This document shows positions 7,724 through 18,205 of a stretch of DNA of 64,000 nt, piece after piece. The DNA comes from JABGPL01 sp964387885. Lineage in GTDB: Bacteria > Electryoneota > AABM5-125-24 > Hatepunaeales > Hatepunaeaceae. The first letter of the stretch is position 1. Each line of letters begins with the position of its first letter. Location: assembly GCA_964387885.1 (NCBI GenBank), contig CAYLYZ010000010.1, positions 1 through 64,000 of the forward strand. The letters are read 5' to 3'. The notes under the pieces are model-generated. The model worked only from the letters and a program-made list of their open reading frames with translations. It ran no database searches and was not told where the DNA came from. A program made the translations under genes and the position numbers.

Positions 7724-9202
7724 TTAATCCTCAGGCGTTGAACCAATACCAATCCGAGCCAGTTCCCGCTTATTGGCAAGTCCTGTTAACACCAGAATCA
7801 CCGGGAATAATATGCTGAGAATATAGCCCGGGATTTCTGTTCCATACTGTCTTCCAATATAACCTGCAAAGAATACTGCTCCGGAAACAACACCTATGTG
7901 TAAGATCCTTCCCCATTCGTAGGGAACGTTATAAATCCGTTGAACATAGAAGTATAACAGAACTGCCATAATAAAATATGACACAACTATTAACCAAGCT
8001 GACGCCCACATCCCGTATGTCGGTACAAGCCACAGGTTTCCAAAGAAGTTTACAATTGCGGCAATCCCCGTAATCAGAGGAAGCATCTTCATCTTGTTTT
8101 TGAGATATATTCCTACAATGAACACTGCAAACATCGCGTTAAAAACATGCGCCAGTGAGACAATCGGAAACACCTCAAGGCCTGGCCAGAATTCGGGATC
8201 TATTAATCTCGTTTCAATAAATGGTATTTCCCATTTTGCAAGCGGCATCATGAAGGCTGTCAAACCCAGGTACAGCCACATAACAATCGCCATCAGATAG
8301 GTCAGAATCCTGCCGAACACTTCACGCGCATCGGGCTGATCCTTAATCCGCATGAAAAACGGTTGCCATGCCAGCCTGAATCCCATTGCCACAATAGCCA
8401 TAAAAGTACCGAGTTTCGCGCCTGCTGCGAACAGTCCGGATTCGGTTGCGGATCGCATTACTTCAATAAACTTCCTGCTCGAGAGATCAATTACCTGAAC
8501 GAATAGCACATTAGGCACATTTGGCAGCCCAAACATCAAGCAGGAAATAAAGATTGCTTTATCAAAAACAAATCTTATCCGAGTTAGTATCGTTGGGAGG
8601 CAAAGCAACAGGGTCAGACCTGAAGCGATTAGATTTGCTTCGAAAATTCCCTGAATCCCACGCCCATACTTGAAAAGGAAAATGACAGTCAGTATAGCGT
8701 GTACTAAAACTCCAACCAGACGTGTAAACATAAACCGGCGTGGACGATTTTCACAGCGCATTACCGTCAATGGGAAAGCTAACATATTATCAAACCAGAT
8801 TATCCCTGCACATACGCGCAAGGTATAAAACATCCAATCCGGATAAGGTTCTTTATGTTCGACAATTAACTTAGTCCAGAATTCAGCACCAAACCACAAT
8901 ACTGCAGATATGGCACCGGTGATAATGAATGAGGCCCAGAAGATGGAGCTGAAAATGGCTTTCTTCTTTTCAAGGTTCTTTTCAGGTACATAGTAACGGA
9001 GCAGGGCGATATCAAGCCCGAGTCGAACGAGCTCCATTAAAAATGCAATTGCCATGAAATACAGGGCTTGAACTGCGAACTCAGCCGGGGAAAGGATTTT
9101 TGTGAGGAATGGGATGAGGAGGAAGGGGATCAGTCGAGTGGTAAAATTCCCGAACCCGTAAATTATTGTGTCCTGCGATAGTCCGCGGATGGCTTTAAAC
9201 AT
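7724..9202 (-). CDS. Oligosaccharide flippase (Wzx/MATE-like, polysaccharide biosynthesis protein)
   Basis: The 492-residue protein is almost wholly hydrophobic, with roughly 12-14 membrane helices. The N-terminal line DTIIYGFGNFTTRLIPFLLIPFLTKILSPAEF is the hallmark of the Polysacc_synt (Wzx) family, followed by alternating long helices and a C-terminal polytopic part. It would move lipid-linked sugar units across the inner membrane for O-antigen or exopolysaccharide. No glycosyltransferase gene is next to it, so its locus partner is not visible. The start ATG at 9202 is directly before the first helix. Confidence 0.88.
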   Translation of the reverse strand: MFKAIRGLSQDTIIYGFGNFTTRLIPFLLIPFLTKILSPAEFAVQALYFMAIAFLMELVRLGLDIALLRYYVPEKNLEKKKAIFSSIFWASFIITGAISAVLWFGAEFWTKLIVEHKEPYPDWMFYTLRVCAGIIWFDNMLAFPLTVMRCENRPRRFMFTRLVGVLVHAILTVIFLFKYGRGIQGIFEANLIASGLTLLLCLPTILTRIRFVFDKAIFISCLMFGLPNVPNVLFVQVIDLSSRKFIEVMRSATESGLFAAGAKLGTFMAIVAMGFRLAWQPFFMRIKDQPDAREVFGRILTYLMAIVMWLYLGLTAFMMPLAKWEIPFIETRLIDPEFWPGLEVFPIVSLAHVFNAMFAVFIVGIYLKNKMKMLPLITGIAAIVNFFGNLWLVPTYGMWASAWLIVVSYFIMAVLLYFYVQRIYNVPYEWGRILHIGVVSGAVFFAGYIGRQYGTEIPGYILSILFPVILVLTGLANKRELARIGIGSTPED

Positions 9203-9226
9203 GGTTGTCCAAAAATGTCCTCTACG

Positions 9227-9423
9227 CTGTCACACTCCCTCGAGTTCTTTGAAATATTTAACTCATGTGAAAGCATGTCGTTCCCGCGAAAGCGGGATAT
9301 CTGCTTCGCGTGCGAAGTGCTTCCAGATTACACAATTACTTAGACGACTCGTCTTGCCTGGAGATCACAGGAAAAGAAGAAAAACGTGAATATTTCAAAA
9401 GTCTTGCCTTCGTATGACAGTAA
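9227..9423. mobile_element. MITE-like element, copy 2 (reverse orientation)
   Basis: About 197 bp, inverted relative to the copy at 27392. Its ends are CTGTCACACTCCCTCGAG... and ...AAAAGTCTTGCC...GACAG, whose AAATATT-containing segments are mutually complementary. The reverse complement of the core (GTTCCCGCGAAAGCGGGATA, then CTGCTTCGC) matches copy 3 at roughly nine of ten bases by eye. There is no coding sequence. Confidence 0.65.
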
Positions 9424-9449
9424 TATCTAACCTCCTCCTCATTCCCCGA

Positions 9450-9512
9450 AAACGGGCATCCAGACGATTCATGAACTTAACTGTATTCCCACTTTCGTGG
9501 GAATGAGGAGGA
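9450..9512. repeat. Hairpin repeat downstream of subtilase
   Basis: ATTCCCAC TTTC GTGGGAAT at 9485-9504 is a perfect 8-bp stem with a four-base loop. It lies about 20 bases past the subtilase stop and is followed by GAGGAG, as is the related unit at 21575-21600. No U-run follows on the gene's strand, so a terminator role is only possible. Confidence 0.5.
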
Positions 9513-9525
9513 TTAAAAATGAGAC

Positions 9526-12144
9526 TTATTTTACTAAAACCAATTTCTGCTCAATCGTTGAAAAGCCAGGTGTCGTCAATCTTGCCAGATATACTCCTGA
9601 AGTTACACCTGAAGCATCCCATATAGTTTTATGAGAACCAGCATTAATTGTTCCCGAATTCAGAAGAGCAATTTCCCGACCTGAAAGGTCAAAGACACTA
9701 AGCCGGCAATCTGATCGCGATGGAACTCTGAAATTGAGAGAGATCACATTGTTGAAAGGATTCGGAAACGCAGGATCCAAGCTGAATGTCACTGGTTCCG
9801 TTGGTTCCGGAATTGGTGAATCGCTATAGTCCGTCATCCAATCGAGAATATGTGCGACTAACAGTGCCCGAGGAGTCCGATAATCAGATGCCATCTCGAG
9901 ATTGAAACCGAGGTAAACCGTGTGTGCTCCTGTTTGCTGATTCAGTTGGTATATCCCGGCGATACCTGCGACTTCGTCATTTCGGTCTACGTAGTTCAGC
10001 AGTGGTTGGGAACCAAACCTTGTGCGCATTCCTGACGGAGAAATCGTTGCGTTCAGCGTGTCAGCTTCACCGAGATCGGGATTGCTGAGGTGTATTTCCA
10101 CAACCTCCGGAACGGGTGAATCTTCACCAAATCCTCTCACGTAAACCGCTGAGACTGAATCTGCGTCATGGTTAACACCAAAATTCTGGCGGAGGAATGC
10201 ACCATTCTCGTTAATATTGTCTCCGATCCATTTCCCCATCAGAAGGATATTAGCACCTTCGGAAATCGCGTTTTGCATCGTCCAGCGGTCATCGTTGTCA
10301 AGTGGTGGATATGCATCACCAGTCAGCCAGATTACTATCGGATGATCAAGTATTGTTTCAGGGTTTGGATAATTATCCATCAGCACATCCCAGCGCTGGT
10401 AACCGAGGTTTATATTGTTGACAGCTGGTCCAAACATTTCTTCATAGTTCCCGCCATTATCATCGTCAACTAATAACACAGCAGGATGACCAATCAACAA
10501 CTCGTAACGCTGTTCTACTTCAAAGTCGTTGGGTTGACCAACAGCCCGAACGGTTACAAATGTTGTGTGGGGGATGGTATTTTCATCAACCTCTATAATA
10601 AAGGGAGTGTTCCAGTTTCGAGCAGTCTGACCTCCCTCGAGATCGGGGAAATCTACTTGATCCTCAATAATATCAATCGATTCATCGTCTGTACTTAAGA
10701 GAGCAACAATTTCTGTTGCATCCTGCCCGTAATTGGCAAGTTCTATTTCAAATTCAAGTCTTTCTCCCGGATCGGGTTTGTCGTTGCCGTTCTCTTCATC
10801 TGAAATAATCAGTTCTCCAATTTCAATAATTGGATTCTCAATTGCGCGTAGAACCCTGTATGCATTGATACGTCCGGTACCCATTCGCGGATCGTCGATA
10901 TCATTAACACCGGCACGGAGAAACAACCTCGTTTGTAGAACGTTTAGATCTGGATATTCCGACCTGAGCAAACCTGCTACACCCGCCACAAACGGTGAGG
11001 CCATAGACGTTCCGCGATCATTACGATAGCCGTTATTCAACCAGGTGCTTCGGATACTGGTTCCCGGAGCAGCGACATCTACCCAGTTTCCATAATTAGA
11101 GAAATCTGCTTTAACGTCATTTGAGTTTGTTGCAGTAACAGCGATCACTGTTTGGAAACCAGCTGGATAAAACTGGCTTGATCTGTTATTATTACCTGCA
11201 GCAGCTACGACCAAAACATCAGCTTCATTTGCTGCAATCAGAGCATCTCGGCCATTCAGAGGTAATGTATTTCCACCCCAGGAACAATTTATTACCTGCG
11301 CGCCATTGTCTGTTGCGTACACTATCGCTTGATATCCGTGTGTAATACGAATTCCGTGTCCGCATCTCACAATCATTAATTTACAATTGAAACCGATTGA
11401 AGCAATTCCTGTTTCATTATCGGTAACCGCTGAGGCTATTCCCGCTGTGTGTGTCCCATGTCCATGATTTGCAGAATCATCGGGATCGTTATCATTACCA
11501 TTGAAATCCCACCCAACAACATCATCACGATAGCCGTTACGGTCAGAGTCCGAACCATTGAGCTCTTCATCAGGATTATGCCAGATATTATCCTCGAGGT
11601 CTACATGATTCATCTGAGTACCGTTATCAGTTATAGCTATAACAACATCTGGATCACCCGTAGTGATATCGTGAGCGGCATTCGCTTCGAGCAGATCAAG
11701 TGGCCATTGATCCTCACGATCAGGGTCATTATGTTCGTAGCAAAGGTAGTGAATATACCAGGGTTCGGCGTACTCGATGCCTCTCAATTTGCTCAGGTTA
11801 AAACTGAGAAGTTCAACATCGAGTGTTTCCGGGTACTTCATGTTGTAAATCCTGGTCAGATCCATGCGCCCCGGCTTTGGAGCCGGAGTATGCGGATAGG
11901 TTCGTTCAACCCAGGTTGCTCCGATGCTATCCATAAACTCGTCAATATGTGCAACTCCGAATCGCTCAGCACCCTCGACGGGCAATTTCACCTGGTATTC
12001 GGGAGAAACCTTAAAAACGGAGTATCCCTGTCTGAATTGAGGCAAATCATTATTATTCGCAGCAAAACTCATGGATACCACAGTAAACTGCAGCACCGAT
12101 ACTAGTATCACAGTATACAAAAAAGGAGTATATCTAACTTTCAT
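9526..12144 (-). CDS. Secreted subtilisin-like serine protease (S8) with T9SS sorting domain
   Basis: The 872-residue protein starts with a signal peptide (about 1-29), then a pro-domain (about 35-145) and a complete S8 domain: Asp173 in IAITDNGT, His229 in HGHGTHTAG, oxyanion Asn318 in AAAGNN, and Ser380 in RGTSMASP. Residues 430-560 look like a CARDB/Ig-like domain (DEENGNDKPDPGERLEFEIEL). A glutamine-amidotransferase-like or open-sheet module follows (PAVLLVDDDNGG). The final 85 residues are a type A T9SS sorting domain (FPNPFN...LSGREI...SGVYLARL). GGAG lies seven bases before the ATG. It should cross the outer membrane and be released or anchored outside. Protease identity is certain, substrate unknown. 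Confidence 0.95.
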   Translation of the reverse strand: MKVRYTPFLYTVILVSVLQFTVVSMSFAANNNDLPQFRQGYSVFKVSPEYQVKLPVEGAERFGVAHIDEFMDSIGATWVERTYPHTPAPKPGRMDLTRIYNMKYPETLDVELLSFNLSKLRGIEYAEPWYIHYLCYEHNDPDREDQWPLDLLEANAAHDITTGDPDVVIAITDNGTQMNHVDLEDNIWHNPDEELNGSDSDRNGYRDDVVGWDFNGNDNDPDDSANHGHGTHTAGIASAVTDNETGIASIGFNCKLMIVRCGHGIRITHGYQAIVYATDNGAQVINCSWGGNTLPLNGRDALIAANEADVLVVAAAGNNNRSSQFYPAGFQTVIAVTATNSNDVKADFSNYGNWVDVAAPGTSIRSTWLNNGYRNDRGTSMASPFVAGVAGLLRSEYPDLNVLQTRLFLRAGVNDIDDPRMGTGRINAYRVLRAIENPIIEIGELIISDEENGNDKPDPGERLEFEIELANYGQDATEIVALLSTDDESIDIIEDQVDFPDLEGGQTARNWNTPFIIEVDENTIPHTTFVTVRAVGQPNDFEVEQRYELLIGHPAVLLVDDDNGGNYEEMFGPAVNNINLGYQRWDVLMDNYPNPETILDHPIVIWLTGDAYPPLDNDDRWTMQNAISEGANILLMGKWIGDNINENGAFLRQNFGVNHDADSVSAVYVRGFGEDSPVPEVVEIHLSNPDLGEADTLNATISPSGMRTRFGSQPLLNYVDRNDEVAGIAGIYQLNQQTGAHTVYLGFNLEMASDYRTPRALLVAHILDWMTDYSDSPIPEPTEPVTFSLDPAFPNPFNNVISLNFRVPSRSDCRLSVFDLSGREIALLNSGTINAGSHKTIWDASGVTSGVYLARLTTPGFSTIEQKLVLVK

Positions 12145-12308
12145 TAACTGTCTCCGGGTGTTTTTTCTTTAAATCAAATCTTTGTGACTAACAGTCTTCA
12201 CAAATATAATGAATTACCTTTGAATATCAAACCAATTGATAAAAAAGCAACTACCCGGAGGCAACATGGTTATGGAGTGTTCTCGGCAGGATATGTTCTT
12301 ATTGTTAT

Positions 12309-15300
12309 TTACCTGATAATAGCTGTCTTGACCGTTTTAATACCTCCCGCTCTTTCGAGCTGCAAAATGTAAACTCCCGATGACAAATCAGAACCGTTCC
12401 AAACGATTTTATGCCAGCCTGCGGTGGGCACGTCATCAAATAACACTCCGACCAGTCTACCTGTCAAATCATAGACCTTTAACGTCGTGTGAATTTCAAT
12501 ATCTGCCCCGAATTGTATTGTCGTTGAGGAATTAAACGGGCTTGGATAGACTGATGAGATTTTGAATTCGACCGGATGATTGTCATCAAATCCGGGAATT
12601 TCATTCGAACCTCGAATATAAAACTCAAATCGTTCCACGGATTCGGTAATATCTCCCTGGCTTTCAGCTTCAACCCACCACTGTGCAGGATTTGTGTACA
12701 GCCACTCAATATCTAAGCCGTGAATTTCAAGATCGACAGTCAAACAGGTATCATCTACTGCAAATGAAACGGAGTCATTTCCAGCTTTTATCCAGGTAGA
12801 ATAAGAAACAAATTCATTTTCGTTCGGATCCCGGGTTGGATTCCACTGGAAATCAATTTGCAGTGAGTCAAGTGTATCGCCATTGGCGGGATGGAAGAGA
12901 TCAAATGGTAATGGAGGTACCGGACCTATCACATCAAGTTCAACACCAATGTGGGCAGTACCGCTGTCCGCGTTGTGCTGGAAAAATACTTCTGCTACAT
13001 AAGTAGTTTCCGGAAGTTCAGATGAATTCAGATTTAATATGAAGTCCGCATATTCCTCCGCTTGAAGTGTGCCGGCAGTAGCTGTTTCCCGTTCTTCATC
13101 CCTGAGGATATCAACAGTAAACCACTCTTTTCTGCTCTCCAACTGCCAGATATCTATCCTGTCATTTAGACCATTATTCACCAAACCCATAAACACCCAG
13201 CTGTAAACATCAAATGTGCTGGTGCAAAACGAAGCTGCCGCTCTCCCGCCTTCCTCCGTATCGAGTATTGAAACAGACAGTGTATCGTTTGTCTCAATAT
13301 CCATTTTATAGACAATTTGATCGGCAACATTATCTATTTTGGAGAACACGTATAACTGATACCCATCCGGATCTGCGGGCCAGTATGATAAACCATATTG
13401 ATAGATTCCCATCCGACTGAGTTCTTCAAACTGATTTCCAGCGCGATCAATAGAAGTTATGTCTGACGTTGTGCCAGATATCCATAATCTCTCACGGTCT
13501 TTATCCCATGTCAAACTACTTGTGGAGTTATAGGGACCCTCGAATTGCCTCATTAGTTCACCTTCGGGCGTGAAGGCATATACCTGGTTCCCTTCAGATC
13601 CCCATATCCATTCACCGTCATAAGCAAGATCTTTATAACCGTGAGATCCTTCTACACCAAACTGAGAAAACTGCCTGACAAGGGTACCATTATCGTCAAG
13701 GACAAATATCTGTGGTTCACGTCTGTTTGATCCGGCAACATAAAATTGCTCATTAATATATACTATCCCCTGCAAACGTGAATCACCCAATGTGTCTCCT
13801 ATCGAATATGATTGCCGCAATTCCCAGGGTTCAAGATTTGAATCACCTAACAATCGACGGTCTACAGACCAGAAAAGAGGTCCGGTTCCCGAATTATCTA
13901 ACCTGAACTCAAGCTCCATTTCTCGATCGGGATCAAGCATCGCATTCATGTTCCAGTTTGATGGAACGAATTCAGGATTCAGCAAATCGAAGTTAATTTC
14001 AAGACTATCACCTTCGGATACTTGTAATTCAAAGTTTGTGGAATCATTGAATCCCTGAGCTCGAACCGAAATGTCGAACGAAACTTCAGCAAGAGCATCC
14101 GCTATTCTCCAATTTCCATTTTCATCAGTAATTGTATTAAAACCCTGTTCGGTCTCAACGAATGCACCTTCGATCGGTTGATTGGTCGCAAAACTGCGGA
14201 CACTACCGTATAGGAATCCCGACCTGTAGCGCGGATATGTTGTGAATAGAATTGCTCTCCGGTTTTCCAATGGTGCAGATGTGGTGGGATATTCGTTGTG
14301 ATAGCTGTAATTTATTCCAGTATTGCCATTCGGGCTCGAAATCCCTACGGAAGCGTATTCGGAGTTCCTCTCCCATTCGCGACCTTCACGAGGTCCGCGA
14401 GTCTGCGCGATGTTTTTATATTGAAATAAAATATTTTGATCACCAGATTCAGTTATCCAGACAGAGCGATCATACAGAACCACCTGAAAAGAGAGGTTTT
14501 CCTCATTTCCCCATATTTGGCGGACTCGATACCATTCAATTATCATTCGAGATTCTTCCTGATCATAGTAGTAGTATACTTTTCCATTATCACCCAATTG
14601 CAGCCAATCCCAGAAAGGAGCAATCATCCCGACACCTCCACCAATTGCCCTGTCCAATGGCCAATTCTGCATATTAGTTATGCGCCCCTGATTTCCCGGT
14701 GCTATAAATCCATTAGTGCAAATTGTAATAGCATCATACATATAGCCATAAAATTGAAACTCGAATGGCATGTGAAGAACATGTGATTCTCCAACGTGGA
14801 ATTCTGAACGACCATCGAATTCTTCAATCATTATCCCTTCAAAATCAGGATCATCGTCCTCCGCGCTAATTTCTATCCAGTCATATTCGGGAGCATTTTC
14901 CCAGGCTTCATCTGTATCGTCGAAACAATAATACCCATATTCGTCCGGACCAAAGGGAGCACCTTCGCGTTCTTCGAGGACTTGAAGTGTGAAATAGGTG
15001 GTATCTACAAAATCGCGCTCATTCGTAAGTATCAACATCATTTCGTTTTTAAATCCAGGTGGAACATCCGGATTCCCACTGATTGCAAATCGTTCCCGAC
15101 CGGAAAGAGTAGAATTTTCGCCAACCGGGATTTCGGGATAATGGGCAATATCTTCAACAACTTCTATTCCAATTTCCAGCGAGCTGAGTCGTGCAGTGAT
15201 TGGTGTACTGTTATGTCTCCCTATGTTATTTATATCTACGTCAAGTTCAAACATTTCAGTCGGTACTATATTACCTCCCGGGATGTTTCCTACAGTAAAA

Positions 15301-17774
15301 TTGGGTGAATTTGGATCAATTTGGATTGCCGAGTTCCAACTTCTTTCAGCTGAAGTAAATTCAATGGTTATTACTGGTTTTGTTGAGGGTTTGTTTTCTC
15401 CGTCAGGACAGGAGGGATCAAGTGTTATTAAAACAGCTTCGTCTCCTTCAATTACTGATTCAGCTTCAACGTTGCCAAAATTCACATTACCCTGATTAAT
15501 CCTGATCCACGGAGACGGGCTGGAAACAGTGGCTGTGACATTTTCAATATTCTCATCTGAGCTGAGGTTAACTGCTGATAAATGAAGTTGGATATTCTCT
15601 CCGGGATTTGGAGTCTCCTCAGCTCCCTCTTCGTTGGTTAATGAAAATCCTGCGATTTCGATCACAGATCCTGGATTTGCGATTTCAATCTCACCGAAAA
15701 TCGGTAACAGATCTCTACCTGTTACAGTCACATACATCAGTTCACCATCAAATCCAGGATCTTCATTAAAAACAAATCTCGCTTTGCCATCCGATTCTGT
15801 GAATGTTGTTACCTGGAAGACTTCGTGATTTGCGTAATCCTCCGGATTATCTGGCAGTTCACCGGGAACATATAATGTTACTCTGGCTCCCTCAAATGCC
15901 CGTGCGTTTTCATTTTCAATTTCAGGATCGAACGCATAAACTTCAACGAACCTCGTCTGAGGGGTAATAGTATCTGTATGTTCCACGGCAAGGACTTGAG
16001 GAACTCCACGCCAGGATTGGATTCCCGGATCACCGAAGCAACTCACATCGGTTTTTGTTTGTCGATATACTTCCAATTCTCTTACTGGTTCACGGAAATT
16101 TGGTATGAAGCTCTCAAAATATGTAACAGCAAAATTATATCCCCAGCCTAAACTCATATCTTCAAGGAGTATACTCTTTACAAGGCCCATCCAAACCAGA
16201 TTCATTGTTAAAGTCGGAGGACCACCCCAACCGCAAGTTGATGCCACCGGCCCTTTTAGATGATTTCGGTCTCCATTACGAAGCATATTTGCAGTTGACC
16301 ACTCACCATGTCCACTTGTTGTAAGTCTGATTGGAAATGCAACGTTATCGTCCACCCCTCTGAAATGGTCGCGCCAGTAGTAATTTTCAGCTCTGCTCAG
16401 GAGTATATTTGCACCAGCATTAAAAAGATCTCTTACCCAGGGTCCATACACCCAGGCTGCCTGATCATATTCATATCTCTCATAAAAGCGAACTTCATCG
16501 TAGCCAAGATGCTGAAGTACCTCTTCTCCCCATCGGACATTAGTGTGAATTGAAATATGCCAGGCGCCCTGAGGAGCATTTCCCCAATGCTGAGAACCAA
16601 CTCCTCCACGAGTAAACCAGGCTGTATCTTCCATGTAAGGTTCAGCCTCGTAGGCTAGAGTTCTGCCGACATTAAGACCAATTGTAGGATCACTTCCGGC
16701 AATCCATCTGCCCAGACCGACATCAATATGGATATCGTCTCCTTCGAGAAGCCCAAACTTATAGTCAGCATGGTTTTCACCTTGTTCCCAAACAGTCTCA
16801 CCCGCTTCGGGGAGTAACTGCCATCCCGGTCTCGGATTGCCCCCGGAATAAGCCGAGAAATCACCAATGAGCATCAACTGGTCGAACGGATCCTCTCCAG
16901 CATCCAGAAATGAATCATAATGATCCTGAATGTGGTGTTTTATTGATTCGGGATTTTGACACTCATTATTACTAATCGGGAGGATATCAACTCTGTAACC
17001 GGCTTTCCGTCTCCACTCGATAAAATCTTGAGCAGGTATAATACAGTTCTCATTTGCTGTCACGAGATAATGACCTGCATATGGTGAGATAGACTCAACA
17101 TCATCACGAAGTAGAACCTCAGAATTTACTGCAAGAGCATTCATAAACTTAATGAACTCACGACTACAATTCCGACGGTCCCCGTAATTAAGAATACCAC
17201 CTGATTCGGAATCAGAAAAATGTAACTCTACGCTTATGTTTCTGTTGTGAATATAAACGTTTCTTTGGGGATCATACTGATAGGGATACGTCGTAACCTT
17301 GACCAATCTTACACCGCGAATTATTGATGGCTCGGAAAGCTCTGCTACTTGTGGAGGATAGATACTCCTTACCAAATCCGGAACCGCTGAGTTCAAATTT
17401 GCACAGTCTTCATCTAAGTTTAATGCCGGAGGGAAATTTGCAGGAATTGTCTCGATACTTCCCACAGTCACTTCTAGCTCAACTGCAGCATCCGGAGGAA
17501 CGATAACAAATCTGCTGACCATTGGGAGGACAGGTTTCCCATATTCGTATGTAAAGCCTTCACCTTCGATTGTAAATGATGTGAAGTTCTCCTGGTTTCG
17601 TGTGACAACTTCCGGTTCCAGGTCGTGTGAACGGAAATCTAACATCACTCCGGTTACACCAGCCTGAGCAGTGACATTTTGAGAACAAATCGCTGATGAA
17701 TTGAAGCCTGAAGCAGGCAGTACAAGAATGAAAATCAAAATAAAACAGAAAAGAAAGGCAAAATATTTTGGCAT
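12309..17774 (-). CDS. Giant gingipain-family (C25) cysteine protease with T9SS sorting domain
   Basis: The product has 1821 residues from ATG 17774, chosen because AGGAA stands about six bases upstream and a signal peptide begins there. The gingipain propeptide-like region spans about 40-230. The C25 catalytic domain spans about 240-610, with the His/Cys pair in TTSGHGEW (about His489) and ASTCGWGG (about Cys514), ending in SCFGDPGIQSW. The C-terminal half has Ig-like/CARDB segments, a carboxypeptidase-regulatory-like insert (LYGSVRSFATNQPIEGAFV), a beta-propeller-like stretch and a T9SS sorting domain (YPSPFN...LTGRLVG...SSGVYILQL). It is an extracellular, probably self-processing protease. 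It lies 164 bases upstream of the subtilase and the two may be co-expressed. Confidence 0.92.
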   Translation of the reverse strand: MPKYFAFLFCFILIFILVLPASGFNSSAICSQNVTAQAGVTGVMLDFRSHDLEPEVVTRNQENFTSFTIEGEGFTYEYGKPVLPMVSRFVIVPPDAAVELEVTVGSIETIPANFPPALNLDEDCANLNSAVPDLVRSIYPPQVAELSEPSIIRGVRLVKVTTYPYQYDPQRNVYIHNRNISVELHFSDSESGGILNYGDRRNCSREFIKFMNALAVNSEVLLRDDVESISPYAGHYLVTANENCIIPAQDFIEWRRKAGYRVDILPISNNECQNPESIKHHIQDHYDSFLDAGEDPFDQLMLIGDFSAYSGGNPRPGWQLLPEAGETVWEQGENHADYKFGLLEGDDIHIDVGLGRWIAGSDPTIGLNVGRTLAYEAEPYMEDTAWFTRGGVGSQHWGNAPQGAWHISIHTNVRWGEEVLQHLGYDEVRFYERYEYDQAAWVYGPWVRDLFNAGANILLSRAENYYWRDHFRGVDDNVAFPIRLTTSGHGEWSTANMLRNGDRNHLKGPVASTCGWGGPPTLTMNLVWMGLVKSILLEDMSLGWGYNFAVTYFESFIPNFREPVRELEVYRQTKTDVSCFGDPGIQSWRGVPQVLAVEHTDTITPQTRFVEVYAFDPEIENENARAFEGARVTLYVPGELPDNPEDYANHEVFQVTTFTESDGKARFVFNEDPGFDGELMYVTVTGRDLLPIFGEIEIANPGSVIEIAGFSLTNEEGAEETPNPGENIQLHLSAVNLSSDENIENVTATVSSPSPWIRINQGNVNFGNVEAESVIEGDEAVLITLDPSCPDGENKPSTKPVITIEFTSAERSWNSAIQIDPNSPNFTVGNIPGGNIVPTEMFELDVDINNIGRHNSTPITARLSSLEIGIEVVEDIAHYPEIPVGENSTLSGRERFAISGNPDVPPGFKNEMMLILTNERDFVDTTYFTLQVLEEREGAPFGPDEYGYYCFDDTDEAWENAPEYDWIEISAEDDDPDFEGIMIEEFDGRSEFHVGESHVLHMPFEFQFYGYMYDAITICTNGFIAPGNQGRITNMQNWPLDRAIGGGVGMIAPFWDWLQLGDNGKVYYYYDQEESRMIIEWYRVRQIWGNEENLSFQVVLYDRSVWITESGDQNILFQYKNIAQTRGPREGREWERNSEYASVGISSPNGNTGINYSYHNEYPTTSAPLENRRAILFTTYPRYRSGFLYGSVRSFATNQPIEGAFVETEQGFNTITDENGNWRIADALAEVSFDISVRAQGFNDSTNFELQVSEGDSLEINFDLLNPEFVPSNWNMNAMLDPDREMELEFRLDNSGTGPLFWSVDRRLLGDSNLEPWELRQSYSIGDTLGDSRLQGIVYINEQFYVAGSNRREPQIFVLDDNGTLVRQFSQFGVEGSHGYKDLAYDGEWIWGSEGNQVYAFTPEGELMRQFEGPYNSTSSLTWDKDRERLWISGTTSDITSIDRAGNQFEELSRMGIYQYGLSYWPADPDGYQLYVFSKIDNVADQIVYKMDIETNDTLSVSILDTEEGGRAAASFCTSTFDVYSWVFMGLVNNGLNDRIDIWQLESRKEWFTVDILRDEERETATAGTLQAEEYADFILNLNSSELPETTYVAEVFFQHNADSGTAHIGVELDVIGPVPPLPFDLFHPANGDTLDSLQIDFQWNPTRDPNENEFVSYSTWIKAGNDSVSFAVDDTCLTVDLEIHGLDIEWLYTNPAQWWVEAESQGDITESVERFEFYIRGSNEIPGFDDNHPVEFKISSVYPSPFNSSTTIQFGADIEIHTTLKVYDLTGRLVGVLFDDVPTAGWHKIVWNGSDLSSGVYILQLERAGGIKTVKTAIIR

Positions 17775-18205
17775 AACCGTTCCTGATTTTTGAGACAAGT
17801 ATCCGAATATCAACGCAATTGCAAATATAAAGCCAATTATATAACGATTCTTTTATATAAGAAATGGCTTCATCCTGTCACTTTCTCAGGGTAGTGTAGA
17901 AGCCGGTTTTATTTAAATAAAGCTAAAATCGAGAAATTTATATATAAACTGAATGATTCTGTGTATGTTATTTATACTGAAGTATTTGTGTAGCTATTTC
18001 ACAGGATTCAATAGGTAATATGCATTTTTTTCACTAAGCTAAATAATCTGCATATTACCTTTCGAATATCAGGACTTCATTGTTGGTTTTAAAACAATCG
18101 TAATAAGATAAATCAAAATTGCGTCTCCGCATGCGGGGCAACTGATTATTTGTTTTTAATAATAGTAACATGCCAAGACGCAAAAACTCATTTTCGATAA
18201 AACTC
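17775..18205. other. AT-rich spacer upstream of the C25 protease gene
   Basis: The 431 bases hold no convincing gene. Visible are AAGCCA...TGGCTT arms around two TTATATAA words (17830-17870) and a small GCATGC-centred palindrome near 18128. This is where the promoter of the protease gene should be, but no clear -35/-10 pair stands out. Confidence 0.6.
17830..17870 (-). promoter_or_regulatory. Inverted repeat in the leader of the C25 protease gene
   Basis: AAGCCA at 17830-17835 pairs with TGGCTT at 17865-17870, and the word TTATATAA occurs twice between them (17837-17844 and 17853-17860). The structure is 56 bases upstream of the protease ATG, a position fitting an operator or a leader hairpin. 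Only position and symmetry support this. Confidence 0.3.

Noticed and set aside
11449..12105. 218-codon plus-strand open frame opposite the subtilase
   Set aside because: It lies wholly antisense to a gene with intact catalytic motifs, has no ribosome site, and its composition (Ile-rich) is typical of a shadow frame.
14252..14786. Two overlapping plus-strand frames opposite the C25 protease
   Set aside because: Antisense to a well-supported gene; no recognisable domains or ribosome sites.
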